Source: Babesia bovis T2Bo
Taxonomy: Eukaryota > Apicomplexa > Aconoidasida > Piroplasmida > Babesiidae
NCBI RefSeq assembly: GCF_000165395.2
Contig: NC_010575.1
Span: 1,783,001 to 1,847,000, forward strand
Length of the DNA stretch: 64,000 bases
Reading direction: 5' to 3'
Shown here in pieces: positions 11,141-21,608 of the stretch (positions are counted from its first letter, which is position 1; every line of letters starts with the position of its first letter). A program made the translations under genes and the position numbers. The notes below the pieces were generated by a model. It did not search any database. It was not told the origin of the DNA and worked only from the letters and a program-made list of their open reading frames with translations.

Positions 11141-11519
11141 TTAACTTCGGAAATTACGAAAACATACAAAATAAAATACTAGCTGATATGTGGTAATATT
11201 CACAGCTGCTTAATATGTTACTAATTGCAAACCTGTTTCGATAATGTTTATAGTCATGTTTATAATGTCATCTAATATCCACAGCATTGATATTTTCCGC
11301 TGTTACGATCACTAGAATTTGCTATCGCACTTTTAAATGTAGTGCAGCAGAACAACCATAAAATATCAAAACAATAAAATTTATTCACATCGGATTATTT
11401 TGATATTCATTACACCAACAATGCTTAGTTAAACGTTATTAAAGTGATTATGATGTTTATATTAACGCTGTTTAGAAATTAGTGTTTTGGTGGTCATTAA
11501 ATTCCCCATCTGGTAGATG
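11141..11519. other. Intergenic between convergent genes
   Basis: 379 nt between the 3' ends of the V-ATPase gene and the EngB gene. A+T-rich, with no ORF of note. Likely holds both 3' UTRs and polyadenylation signals. Confidence 0.5.
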
Positions 11520-12974
11520 TCACCTGTTAGTTTGTTTTTTCTTGTATTCCAACAAATCAATAGGCTTCGAACGAATAAAATCTGATCTTTCAGCTGCTAC
11601 ACGGAGTACATCAAGCAATTCATCTTTGGACATACTATCAATGTTCGCACTCTTCAAGCTGTCTGGGAGCAATTCGAAATTCTTGTAAATAAGTTCTTTC
11701 AAATCTTTCGTCGATACCATGCTTTGTCGTTTGATATACTGTTCGAAATCAGCGCCTTTAACACTTTTATAGGAATCAGCAATTGACAGATTGGCAAGAT
11801 CGAATTTGTCTCTACAGGCATCGAAAATAGCTCCCCAGATACCGCCTAAATCAGCTCCACCGTATTTTGAGTAAGCAATGGGTAATGGACTTTCAATCTT
11901 GTACACCTGTCGAAAGAGTAGTATTTGGCCAGGAATTTGCGTTTGTGCTACTTTGTCCATTTTGGTACATACTATGATAAATGGTATACCCATTGACTTA
12001 AGCATTTCGTGAACTTCCATGTCAGAAGACTGTGGTTGGAGGCTACCGTCAATCAGAAAGATAATGAACTTTAATTCATTGCGTCTTTGCAAATATGCCC
12101 TGAGTGCACTATTCATTGCATGTACGGTTTCTCGATTTTTTATCTTAACAAAACCGTATCCTGGGAGATCAGCGATTGAAAGTACGTCACGCCCCTTTGT
12201 ATCAACTGCTTTGAATATGTTGATACACTTTGTGTACCCCGGAGTTTTTGAAACGAATGCCATATCGCAGCTTTTCTTCCGTGTCTTCATGTAGGTCATC
12301 ATGGTGTTGATAAACGATGATTTCCCTACATTGCTTCTCCCAACAAGACATATTTCCGGCAACGCTAAGGATGGTAATATTGCTGTGTGAATATAACTTC
12401 CTATGAACTCTAATGTGGATATTTGCGATGGCGATGATTTAGTGGGTACGACTGGTGAGGCCCCTTCGTATAGACTAGCTGCAGTATCAAGAGGAATACC
12501 CATTCTTACAGGTTTAATCGTTGCTTTGCCTAGTGGATTCTTCCCCGTATATTTTTCCAGTGGCCTAAGGAAATGAGTGAATTCATTTTCCTTGACGGTG
12601 TATTTTGAGACAACTTTAAAAGAACGGTCCTTAAGGGTTGAACGTGATTTTTTCACTGCCCCGTCAGCATTTCGCTCAGAGCTAACAATATTTCTCCTTT
12701 TTTTAATCAGGCGCCTTTCCTCCGTTCTTTTGTATCGTTTCAGAGCTTTACGCACCTGTCTGACTTCAAAATCACTACTAACTGAGAACTGCTCCTTTAT
12801 ACGATCTGCTACTTTTCTTCCGGGTCCTTTGTACGTGATTTTGGGAGATGCCATAAGTTTATAATTATTGAGTACTATGTCATTATGTTCAACATTCACC
12901 TTAGTGAACGACCATACCGAAGTTATCCAAAGCGTATAGGTTAAAATAATGTATATGCTAACCAGCCGCCTCAT
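11520..12974 (-). CDS. EngB/YihA-type GTPase with signal peptide (probably apicoplast)
   Basis: Single exon, 484 aa. The GTPase motifs are clear: G1 GRSNVGKSS (212-220), G2 TPGYTK (244-249), G3 DLPGYG (269-274), G4 TKMD (337-340). This is the TRAFAC EngB/YsxC family, which assembles the large subunit of bacterial-type ribosomes. Bacterial members are about 200 aa. Here some 185 residues precede the domain, starting with a hydrophobic segment (SIYIILTYTLWITSVW) followed by a basic stretch. That bipartite signal-plus-transit layout is the usual apicoplast address, so action in the apicoplast is inferred. A C-terminal extension of about 90 residues is unassigned. Its ATG is only 11 nt downstream of the stop of the uL3m gene. 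Confidence 0.88.
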   Translation of the reverse strand: MRRLVSIYIILTYTLWITSVWSFTKVNVEHNDIVLNNYKLMASPKITYKGPGRKVADRIKEQFSVSSDFEVRQVRKALKRYKRTEERRLIKKRRNIVSSERNADGAVKKSRSTLKDRSFKVVSKYTVKENEFTHFLRPLEKYTGKNPLGKATIKPVRMGIPLDTAASLYEGASPVVPTKSSPSQISTLEFIGSYIHTAILPSLALPEICLVGRSNVGKSSFINTMMTYMKTRKKSCDMAFVSKTPGYTKCINIFKAVDTKGRDVLSIADLPGYGFVKIKNRETVHAMNSALRAYLQRRNELKFIIFLIDGSLQPQSSDMEVHEMLKSMGIPFIIVCTKMDKVAQTQIPGQILLFRQVYKIESPLPIAYSKYGGADLGGIWGAIFDACRDKFDLANLSIADSYKSVKGADFEQYIKRQSMVSTKDLKELIYKNFELLPDSLKSANIDSMSKDELLDVLRVAAERSDFIRSKPIDLLEYKKKQTNR

Positions 12975-12985
12975 TTTATATATGA

Positions 12986-14218
12986 TTATTGCGATTGATG
13001 GTGGTCATACATGGGATCTTCCGGGAACAAGAACGGATCACGTTCTTTAGGTGGCTCCTGTAGAGTCACTGGATACGCTTGACCTGATTTGGGGACGAAT
13101 GTTGGATAATGTATGTGCAACCCTCTGTTTTTTCGTACACATATTCCTAATGCGTCTCGTATTTTTAAAACACTCATCACATCACCCGGTACTGTTCCTT
13201 TAAGGAATATAAGATTGCGATGTGCCTCTATTCTAAAAACTCTACAGTTGGTAACTCTTGGGTCTGGGCCTTTATGGCCGCCCATTTTTGTGCCTCTCCA
13301 GACGATATGTGCAGATTTCCCCTGAGCGATTGACCCGGGAGCGCTATGCGCTTTACACTCTGTTCCGTGACTAGCGTTTTGCCCTCCAAAGTGCCACCTT
13401 CGCATTGCACCTTGGAATCCCTTTGGTTGTGACCAACCTGAAACAAATACCCACTGACCAGGTGTAAAGTGCCTTACACTCATATAATGCCCGACTGGTA
13501 ATAAACAATCACTTGAGCACTTAAATTCAGCAATATGGTCTTTAGATCCTACTCCTGCTTTAATGAATCGTCCTATATTTTGTTTTGACTGACGATTGAT
13601 ATTCCGATAACCTAAGCCGAGTTGCACTGCTTCGTAACCATGCTCGGCTATAGTTCTTTTTTCTAATACTACGCATCTATCAACGTGGCATACGGTAACC
13701 ATGTGTCTTTCTCCCCAGTCATCCCAAAGAGACATACAACCGAGTTTATATGCCAGTACTCCACACCTGTAGAAAAGTTAAATACGGAATTTGATGTCAA
13801 CTAGCGGAAGATAATATAGCAATTTGTTTGGATATGGATTCCGATTCGCTATTGTTATAACATCAGATTTGGCAGTCTATATAAGAATAGCTATGATTCC
13901 ATTGATAAAAATATTTATAAGCATCCATTTATATTCAGCAACATACCGTCTACTATTCCATATGGCAACTTGTGGTTTTATTTTTAAATTAGCAACGTCG
14001 CTTTCTGAAAATGTCTCATGTTCTGGAATTTGAAGTGCTGCTGATTTAGACAAAGCGAACTTCTTCTTCTGTTGCATACGTTCTAATCTTTTGATCCATC
14101 TACTAGCATGAGGTTTAGCAAATGAACGTATTTTAGGTCCACCAGTATCGGCACCTATGGAAAAATTCCTTCGCGCCACCTGAGCTAAGGCACTGAATGG
14201 GCTGAAGCATCTACCCAT
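12986..14218 (-). CDS. Mitochondrial ribosomal protein uL3 (bacterial type)
   Basis: Exons 14218-13947 and 13766-12986 join to 350 aa, with the 180-nt intron splitting an Arg codon (NSRR|CGVLAYKLG). The body is a bacterial-type L3: CGVLAYKLGCMSLW, the HFGGQNASHG signature, PGSIAQGK, GGHKGPDPRVTN and LKGTVPGD. Cytosolic uL3 is much longer and lacks this layout, so this is an organellar copy. The N-terminus (MGRCFSPFSALAQVARRNFS) is Arg/Ser-rich, has no hydrophobic signal peptide and looks like a mitochondrial presequence. The minus-strand EngB gene follows after 11 nt. Confidence 0.9.
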
Positions 14219-14418
14219 GGTCACTATAACCTGACTTAGTCATCTTGGAATGATTGTATCTACTGAAATGTATACATACTCATTAAAGTGGTCCTCATAT
14301 GGTGTATATCACTATATTAGAAGCTCGTCCATATAAGACACTATTACACATCACTATTCCAGTGTTATACATGATTCATTATTTCAATTTATATTAAGTT
14401 AATAGTATTTTTAATGTG

Positions 14419-15936
14419 TTAATAATGAACCGGTTCATCGATATCCGAGAAATCGTCGTGTTCATTTTCTTTGTACACACCGTTATCAGATTCCCATCTG
14501 ATATCGGCCTGAATAGTTATCAATTAGAATCAATTAGGTAGCAAACATACAGTTTTGGGATATGCGTAGAACACATTATGGTCTGGGATCTTCCATCGTC
14601 GTTTTAGCATATGCAATCTCATCATCAGCTTCTTAGTATTCCGCATTCGGTCGCATTCAAAGAACGCACCTATTTCGTGTTTTGATCCATCTGTTGATGG
14701 TAGTTTTATAACCTTAACTGATTTGGGAAAGAACTTGAGACTATTTGCCAAATGGCTCAATTCAGCTTCATCAATATCCGATTGCCAGCCTATAGTGAAT
14801 ACCTATGTTCGTCATGATTTAAGAAACAATGTAATCACATGAAAATTAGTTAACACAGATCTATCACATCTAGCAACTACAGCTCAATGGTACTACATAC
14901 CTGATACTTTGATTTAGAAGTTATGAAATCTAGTTCGGGGTGAGATAGAAATAGCGAAGATCGTGCGCTGTATAAGAACGAAGCACCCATCAAAGAACCG
15001 TACTGATATCTTTTGGGTATTGCTACTTCCTGTAGACTAATAGCAAAAATCACTGAGCATCATACCTGCAATTCTGCGATTATCCTGTTGGCGTCACGTA
15101 TTGTGTCGCACAGTACCCATGCTGTTGAGTCCTGCTCTCCATTACTTTTAAAGCGGAATACAATATTAGTAGGTTTCTGTCTCATTTGAGATTATATAGC
15201 ATATACGTACCACTGATACCGATGTATGTTTTTTTATGACTTCCGCCAATTCTAAACGACCGTAGCTCTTATTCATTCCGGTTACGGTTACTATGCGATG
15301 AAGGTTTGTTGGCTCAGCAAGTTTTCGTAAATCCTCCGACAGTGTTAAATATCTTTCACATCTGTGGCATATAACTACGCTATGTTTAACCTACTGTTCG
15401 ACGTAGCATTTAACATCATGTTCATCACATATGTATGTTCTTGCTTCTGGTGGTAATTGGTCCAACAATGTTTTTTGTATAGATTTGGTGAAAAATGTAG
15501 CCTTTGTTGTCTCATTTTCATGCGATACATTTTGATCTGTAACATCACCAGATGCGTTGCTATCAGTGTTCTTGGAACTATCTGTTTCTCCAAAATGAAA
15601 ATTAGGCGTCATTAAGCTTTCAACAAGGATTAACACACGCCCGCAGGGAATTCCAAAACGATTCCTCATAATATGGACGTCATCTTGCGATATATGCATT
15701 CCCTGTAAGCATTACTACTAATATGGCCATTAAGCTTACACATTTTGCAAAAATGTCGATTACATGACTCTGTGTGTCCAAAAGCTTCGGCGAAAAGTTT
15801 TCAACAAGCAGCGCTTTTTGCCTAAGTAGCTCCAGTCTATAAACTCTTAACCATGATTGGACGTCACTTACGGCACTTCATCTGGATAATGCCTTCGCAT
15901 TACCGAAAAAAATCTGGGTAATGCTGTCTTCCACAT
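14419..15936 (-). CDS. RRM-type RNA-binding protein with mitochondrial-like presequence, 8 exons
   Basis: Exons (minus): 15936-15872, 15836-15740, 15702-15395, 15361-15211, 15176-15066, 15029-14901, 14802-14551, 14508-14419. They join to 1203 nt, 400 aa. Three stretches have the beta-alpha-beta pattern of RNA recognition motifs: residues about 30-85 (starting ALLVENFSP), 185-250 (RIVTVTGMNKSYGRLELAEV) and 290-355. The canonical RNP aromatic residues are weak, so the RRM call is moderate. The first residues (MWKTALPRFFSVMRRHYP) look like a mitochondrial import signal. Short introns are 33-37 nt; introns 6 and 7 are 98 and 42 nt. Its neighbour downstream is uL3m, which would fit a role in mitochondrial RNA metabolism. 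Confidence 0.72.
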
Positions 15937-16924
15937 TGTTTTTGTGGAATTAATATTCCATTTTTAAATATTAATTACCAGAGATAGGGTTACCGGGATA
16001 TTGAGCATCATATGTAAAAATTATCTTTTTACAATTTATTTAAATAAAACAATATACTTAACAAATAATGAAATATAAAGCCCAAGCGATGTAAAACGTG
16101 CTGGATTTGTTATTTAGTATGCTATAATGATATAGATAATGATTCTCGATGATGGTGTCATAAATGGCGTTGTAAAGTTAATAATTATGACAAAATATAG
16201 ATTGCTCTTGTCAGGGGACTGAAATAGGAATCCGGTACCAGGAATCTGACAAAACATTCCATACTTGGTTATAGAACCGCTGTTTATATAGGACATCGTT
16301 ACACTTTATTGCGATAGAACAGATCCTTAGCTACTTCCAATAATAGATTTTCTTTATTGGCCTTAAGGCACACTATCTTAGTGCGTCATTTTTATTTATC
16401 GCATTGTCACACTACTGTGCCCATATAGCATGGCACGTTGGCCTAACGTTTGATAAAACCAGATTAGAAATATGATACCACAACCCAAAGTCTAAGGAGA
16501 ACGTTTAATGCATTATCATCGCAATCAATTATTCTACACATCACACACCAGGTTATAAATATATAACATAGCATAAAAGTGTAGAAGGATATACTTGATT
16601 AAATTTGTTACGACACCATAAAAAATCATTATCCATATAATTAATTCTACTATGATCCTCACTATTATAGTCTTCCAAATTTTAAATAATTCCCATGGTG
16701 TTCACGCCCTTCAACGCGCGATGGAGTATTACCCAGCTGTTAGATTGTAATATTTACTGGATGGTTTCTATGGATACGTTTATAAAATATTTTTTCAACA
16801 GAATATTTTAGTAAAATAGAACTGATTGTGTTCATATGGGTTAGGAATCTCGTTATACACTAGGGTGTCATGTTATAGTTCTCCTGAATAGTTTTGTGTA
16901 CTTATTACCTCGATTGTACTAACA
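15937..16924. other. Intergenic, divergent promoter region
   Basis: Nearly 1 kb of very A+T-rich sequence between two divergent genes. The ORF at 16114-16296 (minus) is short and without features. No RNA gene or repeat was recognised. Confidence 0.5.
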
Positions 16925-19900
16925 ATGTTTGGCAACAACAATAGAGGTTCCAGTTTTTGGAGCAGCTCTCCACAGCAAAATACAGGTATTGCAAGCTCGT
17001 TAAACACATTGGGTTCTTTGGTCCCCTCAGGGCAAAATGTCGGCTCAACTTTCGGTGGTTTCGGTAGTAGCAACACGATGGTCACTGGTGGTTTCATGAA
17101 CCAAACTACAGGATCTACTTTTGGAGCATCGCAGAACACATCTCTATTTGGTCAATCTACTCAGCAGAACCCTTCTTCTGGTTTTGGTACTGTGAGCAAT
17201 ACCGGCTCATTTTTTGATCAGAACAAGCAGGGATTTATGGGTTCTTCTAATAATATATTCGGCCAGTCTAGTACTAATACTACCGGTGGTGGACTGTTCG
17301 GATCTGGTTTGAATACGGGGGTCACGTCTTCCTTCGGTAACAACATGAATACTGGGTCATCTCTATTTGGAAGTTCGACTCAGAATACCGGTAGTACTTG
17401 GACTGGTGGATCCAGTACTGCTTTTGGAACACAGATACAGGGTAATGAGGCAGCCACTACGCAGACTTTTGACAATTGTTCTATTACCCATATATCCTTT
17501 GACAAGCCTGAATTTTGTGCGGATGAGTTTCGTTGGGAGTATTACAAGAAGGCCAATCCCCAAGTTGGTAGCTCCCTCATGCAGCAGAATACCGGTACCA
17601 CAACAAGTACTGGCTTGTTTGGGTCTACCCAGCCCGCTACTACCAGCACAGGTATTGGTCTATTTGGCTCTAGCCAGCCTAGTACTACAACCACCACTAG
17701 TCCGTTTGCTACGACGCAGCCGGGTACTACGACAACCGGCACCGGTCTGTTTGGGTCATCGCAACCCAGTAATACTGGTGGCTTTTTCGGTTCAACACCC
17801 AGTACTACAACTACTACTGGCGGTCTGTTTGGTTCATCGCAAACTAATACTACTGGAGGTTTATTCGGCTCAACTCAGCCGAGCACTACCGGTGGGCTAT
17901 TTGGTACCACTCAATCCACTACTACCGGTGGTTTGTTTGGTTCCACTCAACCTAGTACTACTGGTGGCCTCTTTGGTACAACTCAGCCGAGTACTTCTGG
18001 TGGACTATTTGGTACAACGCAGCCCAGTACTACCACTACAAGTGCTGGTTTGTTTGGCTCTACACAACCTAGTACTCCCACTACCAGCTCTGGATTATTC
18101 GGGTCTTCACAGTCTAACACCACTGGTTTATTAGGTTCCACCCAACCTGCTTCGTCCACTACAGGTATGTTATATGTTACCACAACCATTGTTATACAGG
18201 TTTATTCGGTACCAATACCACGTCTAACACTGGTTCTACTGGCCTCTTTGGGAGCAGTACAACTTCTACTATTGGCACTTCTAATACCGGCCTTTTCGGG
18301 AATTACAATGCTAGTAACACCAATACCACTACAGGTACAACTGGAACAGGTCTTTTTGGCTCATCAACTAACACTGGTTCAACTACTACTGGTGCTACAA
18401 ATACCCTGTTTGGATCAACTCAACCTAGTAGTACTGGTGGTCTGTTTGGAAACACCCAGGCTGCACCATCGACCCAATCCAATTTGTTTTCCAATTCGTC
18501 GTTGAATACCACTACTGGTAACGCTTCTACATCCTCTTTATTTGGAACTACCGGTACAGGTAGTAGCAATTTGTTTGGTACCAATACCACTACTCCCGGG
18601 AGCTCAAGTTCTCTATTTTCATTTGGATCTGGGACAAATCAGCCTCTAGGTTCAAGTACATTATTCGGCCAGACGACACAGACACAGGGGTCTAATACTA
18701 GTTTGAGCCGTTTAAATATTAACTTTAATATACGCGATTCCTCTCCAGGTTTACGTAGCTTTTGGACAAATGACGCTGCATTACCTCAGGAGGCAAAGGA
18801 TTATTTGATGAAGATCACTAATGCGCGGAAGAATCTTACGGAGACATTAGCTCACAGTTCACAACCGAAGCAGTCGGAGTCGGTCATTGATGGTATCGAG
18901 GACATGAATGATCGATTTGGCTGTCGTAAGATTCTTAGGGAGCTTGGTGTAGAACTACCTCGTTACATGCTCCATATTAGTAGCGACAACACTGATTACG
19001 ATGATGCTAAATCACGGCAGCCAGTAGTTCCAACTCCTGAGGCAAAATTCCAGGAAGGATTCAGTGCTGGCTTCACCAATGTTATACAAAAATCGCCTGA
19101 TGGTTCCCTAGATGGTCACAGCAGCGACAAATATTCCTGCTTGGACGACCAATTCTTATCTTTACATAATGGTGGTGCTAAGGAATTTGAGGCTCTACGT
19201 CATCAAGCTCGTGGTTGTCATTTACGCAGGCCTAATGATCCCGTTACTTTACAGTCTGATGACCTTCCTTCTGTATCTAGACGCAAGTCATTGTTTGAGG
19301 AACATGTCAATCAATTGACTTCAGATGTAGATCTAATAACTCAGGAAGCCGATCAACAACGTTCGGTCCTAGGCCAGTTGGATACTCAATGTAACGTGTC
19401 TCAGAAATCCATATTAACTGAGGATAATGCGGAAGTATTGCAGGACGATAACGCTGTATGTCTCGACAGTCCTTTGCCGCAGGAGGCGTCATCTGCCTCT
19501 TCGTGTCCTATATTCAAGCTTGCTGATGACACACCTGGCAATCCACCCATCTTAACTAGGGAGGGATACTCTACAAGGCCCACGATGGCCTCTTTACGTC
19601 AGATGACCGATAAGCAGTTATCTAATGTTATGGATTTTCAGGTGACACGTGAAGGTTTTGGTGATATATTGTGGCCTGGCTACACTGACCTTCGAGGTTT
19701 GAATTTGGACAAGATTGTTGACATAGGTAACAGGAAGGTAACTCTTTATGGTGGCACATCTCAAATACATCCTGTTGGTGAAGGCCTTAACAAACAGGCT
19801 ACTGTTACTTTGTATAACTGCATACCGGATGACAGCGGCAAAGATAAATCCATAACTGAGACTGTGAAGCAGCTTGAGCAGCTAAAGGAACACACAGAAT

Positions 19901-20025
19901 CTTTAGGTTGCAAGTTTTTATCTGGCAACTTAAAGACGGGTAAATGGGTGTTTACAGCGCCCTGTTTCGTTAAAACGGGTGCCGGTGACGTTATAAACCG
20001 CAAGGATCTCGCTTTTATGTATTAG
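16925..20025 (+). CDS. Nup98-like FG nucleoporin with autopeptidase-fold C-terminus
   Basis: Exons 16925-18164 and 18200-20025 (35-nt intron) give 1021 aa. Residues 1 to about 600 are Thr/Ser/Gly-rich with many FG and GLFG repeats. They are interrupted near residues 180-210 by a GLEBS-like segment ([13 protein letters not shown], then [12 protein letters not shown]), which in Nup98 binds Gle2/Rae1. Residues about 867-1004 match the Nup98 C-terminal domain: [54 protein letters not shown]. The domain ends with CFV (codons 19963-19971) where Nup98 has the self-cleaving HFS. The protein stops about 17 residues later, so no Nup96 part follows. Role: permeability barrier and mRNA export at the nuclear pore. 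Confidence 0.9.
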
Positions 20026-20494
20026 GTAGACTGTCTGATTAAACTAATCGTTACATTCAGTATGTATTTTATGCGGTGTATAATCTAGGTTAGTTTCGTG
20101 GTATATACATTGCACATTATGAAAGTTATGAAGACATCCTACCGTAGACTTAACACTCTGATTCTCGAGACTATAATACGTGACAACACAACACCAAAAT
20201 GATTATATAGCAATGCTAAATATAAAGTACCTTGTTATTATATGTAACGTAATGTGTAGAATGACTGCTATGTGTCATTACCGTGGTCGCGCAGCCCATA
20301 TGGGGAATTCTGAAAAGCGACCTAAATTTCTATAATTTCTTGGACCCCGTCATTTCTAACATTTACCAATCGTAATTTGGTCTTATCACAGTCACTTCAT
20401 TACGTAATACTTCAATCGGTGAGTTATTTGTGACCCCCTGTATATACGTGGTATCATTGCCTGTTGTTTTCTGATAACTTCATTAGGTTACAAG
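20026..20494. other. Intergenic, promoter of eS21
   Basis: 469 nt between two plus-strand genes. Contains a somewhat G+C-richer patch near 20285-20310. No ORF or repeat of note. Confidence 0.45.
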
Positions 20495-20769
20495 ATGATT
20501 AACGTTGACGGAAAACTCGTTGATTTATACATTCCTCGTAAATGCTCTGCCACTTCACGTTTGTTGCCTGCTATGGACCACGGTTCTGTACAGATCAACA
20601 TTGGTTTGGTATGTTTTTTCGTGTGTGATTTTAATTATTTCAGACTGATGAGAATGGCTCTTACACTAACCAGAACGTTGCTTTTGCTCTTAGCCACACC
20701 TTGAGGGTTCGTGGTGACGCTGATGAGGCTATGAACCGTTTGTTCAAGGAACACGGTCTCTTGAACTAA
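20495..20769 (+). CDS. RPS21: 40S ribosomal protein eS21
   Basis: Exons 20495-20608 and 20644-20769 (35-nt intron, GTATGT donor, TTTCAG acceptor) give 79 aa, the usual size for eS21 (about 80). The signature [27 protein letters not shown] is followed after the intron by [27 protein letters not shown]. eS21 sits on the 40S platform and takes part in 18S 3'-end maturation in other eukaryotes. The start ATG opens the conserved N-terminus. Confidence 0.95.
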
Positions 20770-21608
20770 GTGGCGGTTTAGCATAACTTTTGGTCTAATG
20801 AGATATATTGACTATGCGGTGCATTATATTTAGTATCTGTTTGATTTGCGCGTTGCTTCAAGTATTTTGTCTATTGGTTGCAATGGCTAGAATCTGCATG
20901 GTGTATTATATAAATTACCAAATTGCGCCTATATAAGAAACACTACATAATGAGTCCCACTTAAAAGATACTAAGTGGCATAAAACGAGAATATTGCAGA
21001 TGTGGCCGTAGGCCACAAAGATATGGAACACTGACTTACCCGCATTGTACCAACCACCTTTTAATTTTTTTGACATGAAGTCCATGTACTTCTAGACTTC
21101 CAAGTCTCTCACGTACTGGAGATTCACAAAGTATGCGCAATTGCTTTTTCATTGCCTGTATGTTTTACGTATATCTCTATAATAACATACATCTACATCA
21201 CCGTATATATGTCTTATAACAGTATATACCAAAGTTCCATGAGCTCTTATCTTGACGTAAACTGCTAGGTTACCCGAGGGAGTCCTTGTTACCTAATTGA
21301 AGTATTATATAGGTTTAGACAATATTCCAGGTAACACAACTAACTAGGTAACACCTTTTCTAATGAACAACATACTTTGAAAGGTAGTTTCTCTGCGATA
21401 TTGCTGTTGCTGCTTGACTTGGCGAAGCTTGATTGGACAACTGCTCTCCTTTGTAGGAAGGAGAATTGTTGACGCGCAAGGCGTTCTAATGACGATATCA
21501 ACATATCAAATAAAATATTGATACATATGTCTGGCTATAGATACATTATGCATTACACACTATATTTAGGGTAGAGGTGTAATATATTACACATTGAGGA
21601 AGTAGTGT
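20770..21608. other. Intergenic between convergent genes, with a perfect short hairpin
   Basis: 839 nt between the 3' ends of eS21 and the aminopeptidase. It is long for a convergent gap in this window. It holds a perfect inverted repeat at 21001-21017 and a second imperfect one near 21441-21458. No ORF was supported. Confidence 0.45.
21001..21017. repeat. Perfect inverted repeat (7-bp stem, 3-nt loop)
   Basis: TGTGGCC, loop GTA, GGCCACA. It lies 232 nt past the eS21 stop in an A+T-rich gap. It might form a hairpin in RNA or be part of an unrecognised small RNA. Confidence 0.6.

Noticed and set aside
16114..16296. Minus-strand ORF of 60 aa upstream of the nucleoporin
   Set aside because: Short, A+T-driven composition and no linkable exon.
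17367..18134. Long alternative-frame ORF inside the FG nucleoporin
   Set aside because: It is a by-product of the repetitive Thr/Gly codons of the real frame, and its Leu/Val-rich translation has no domain.
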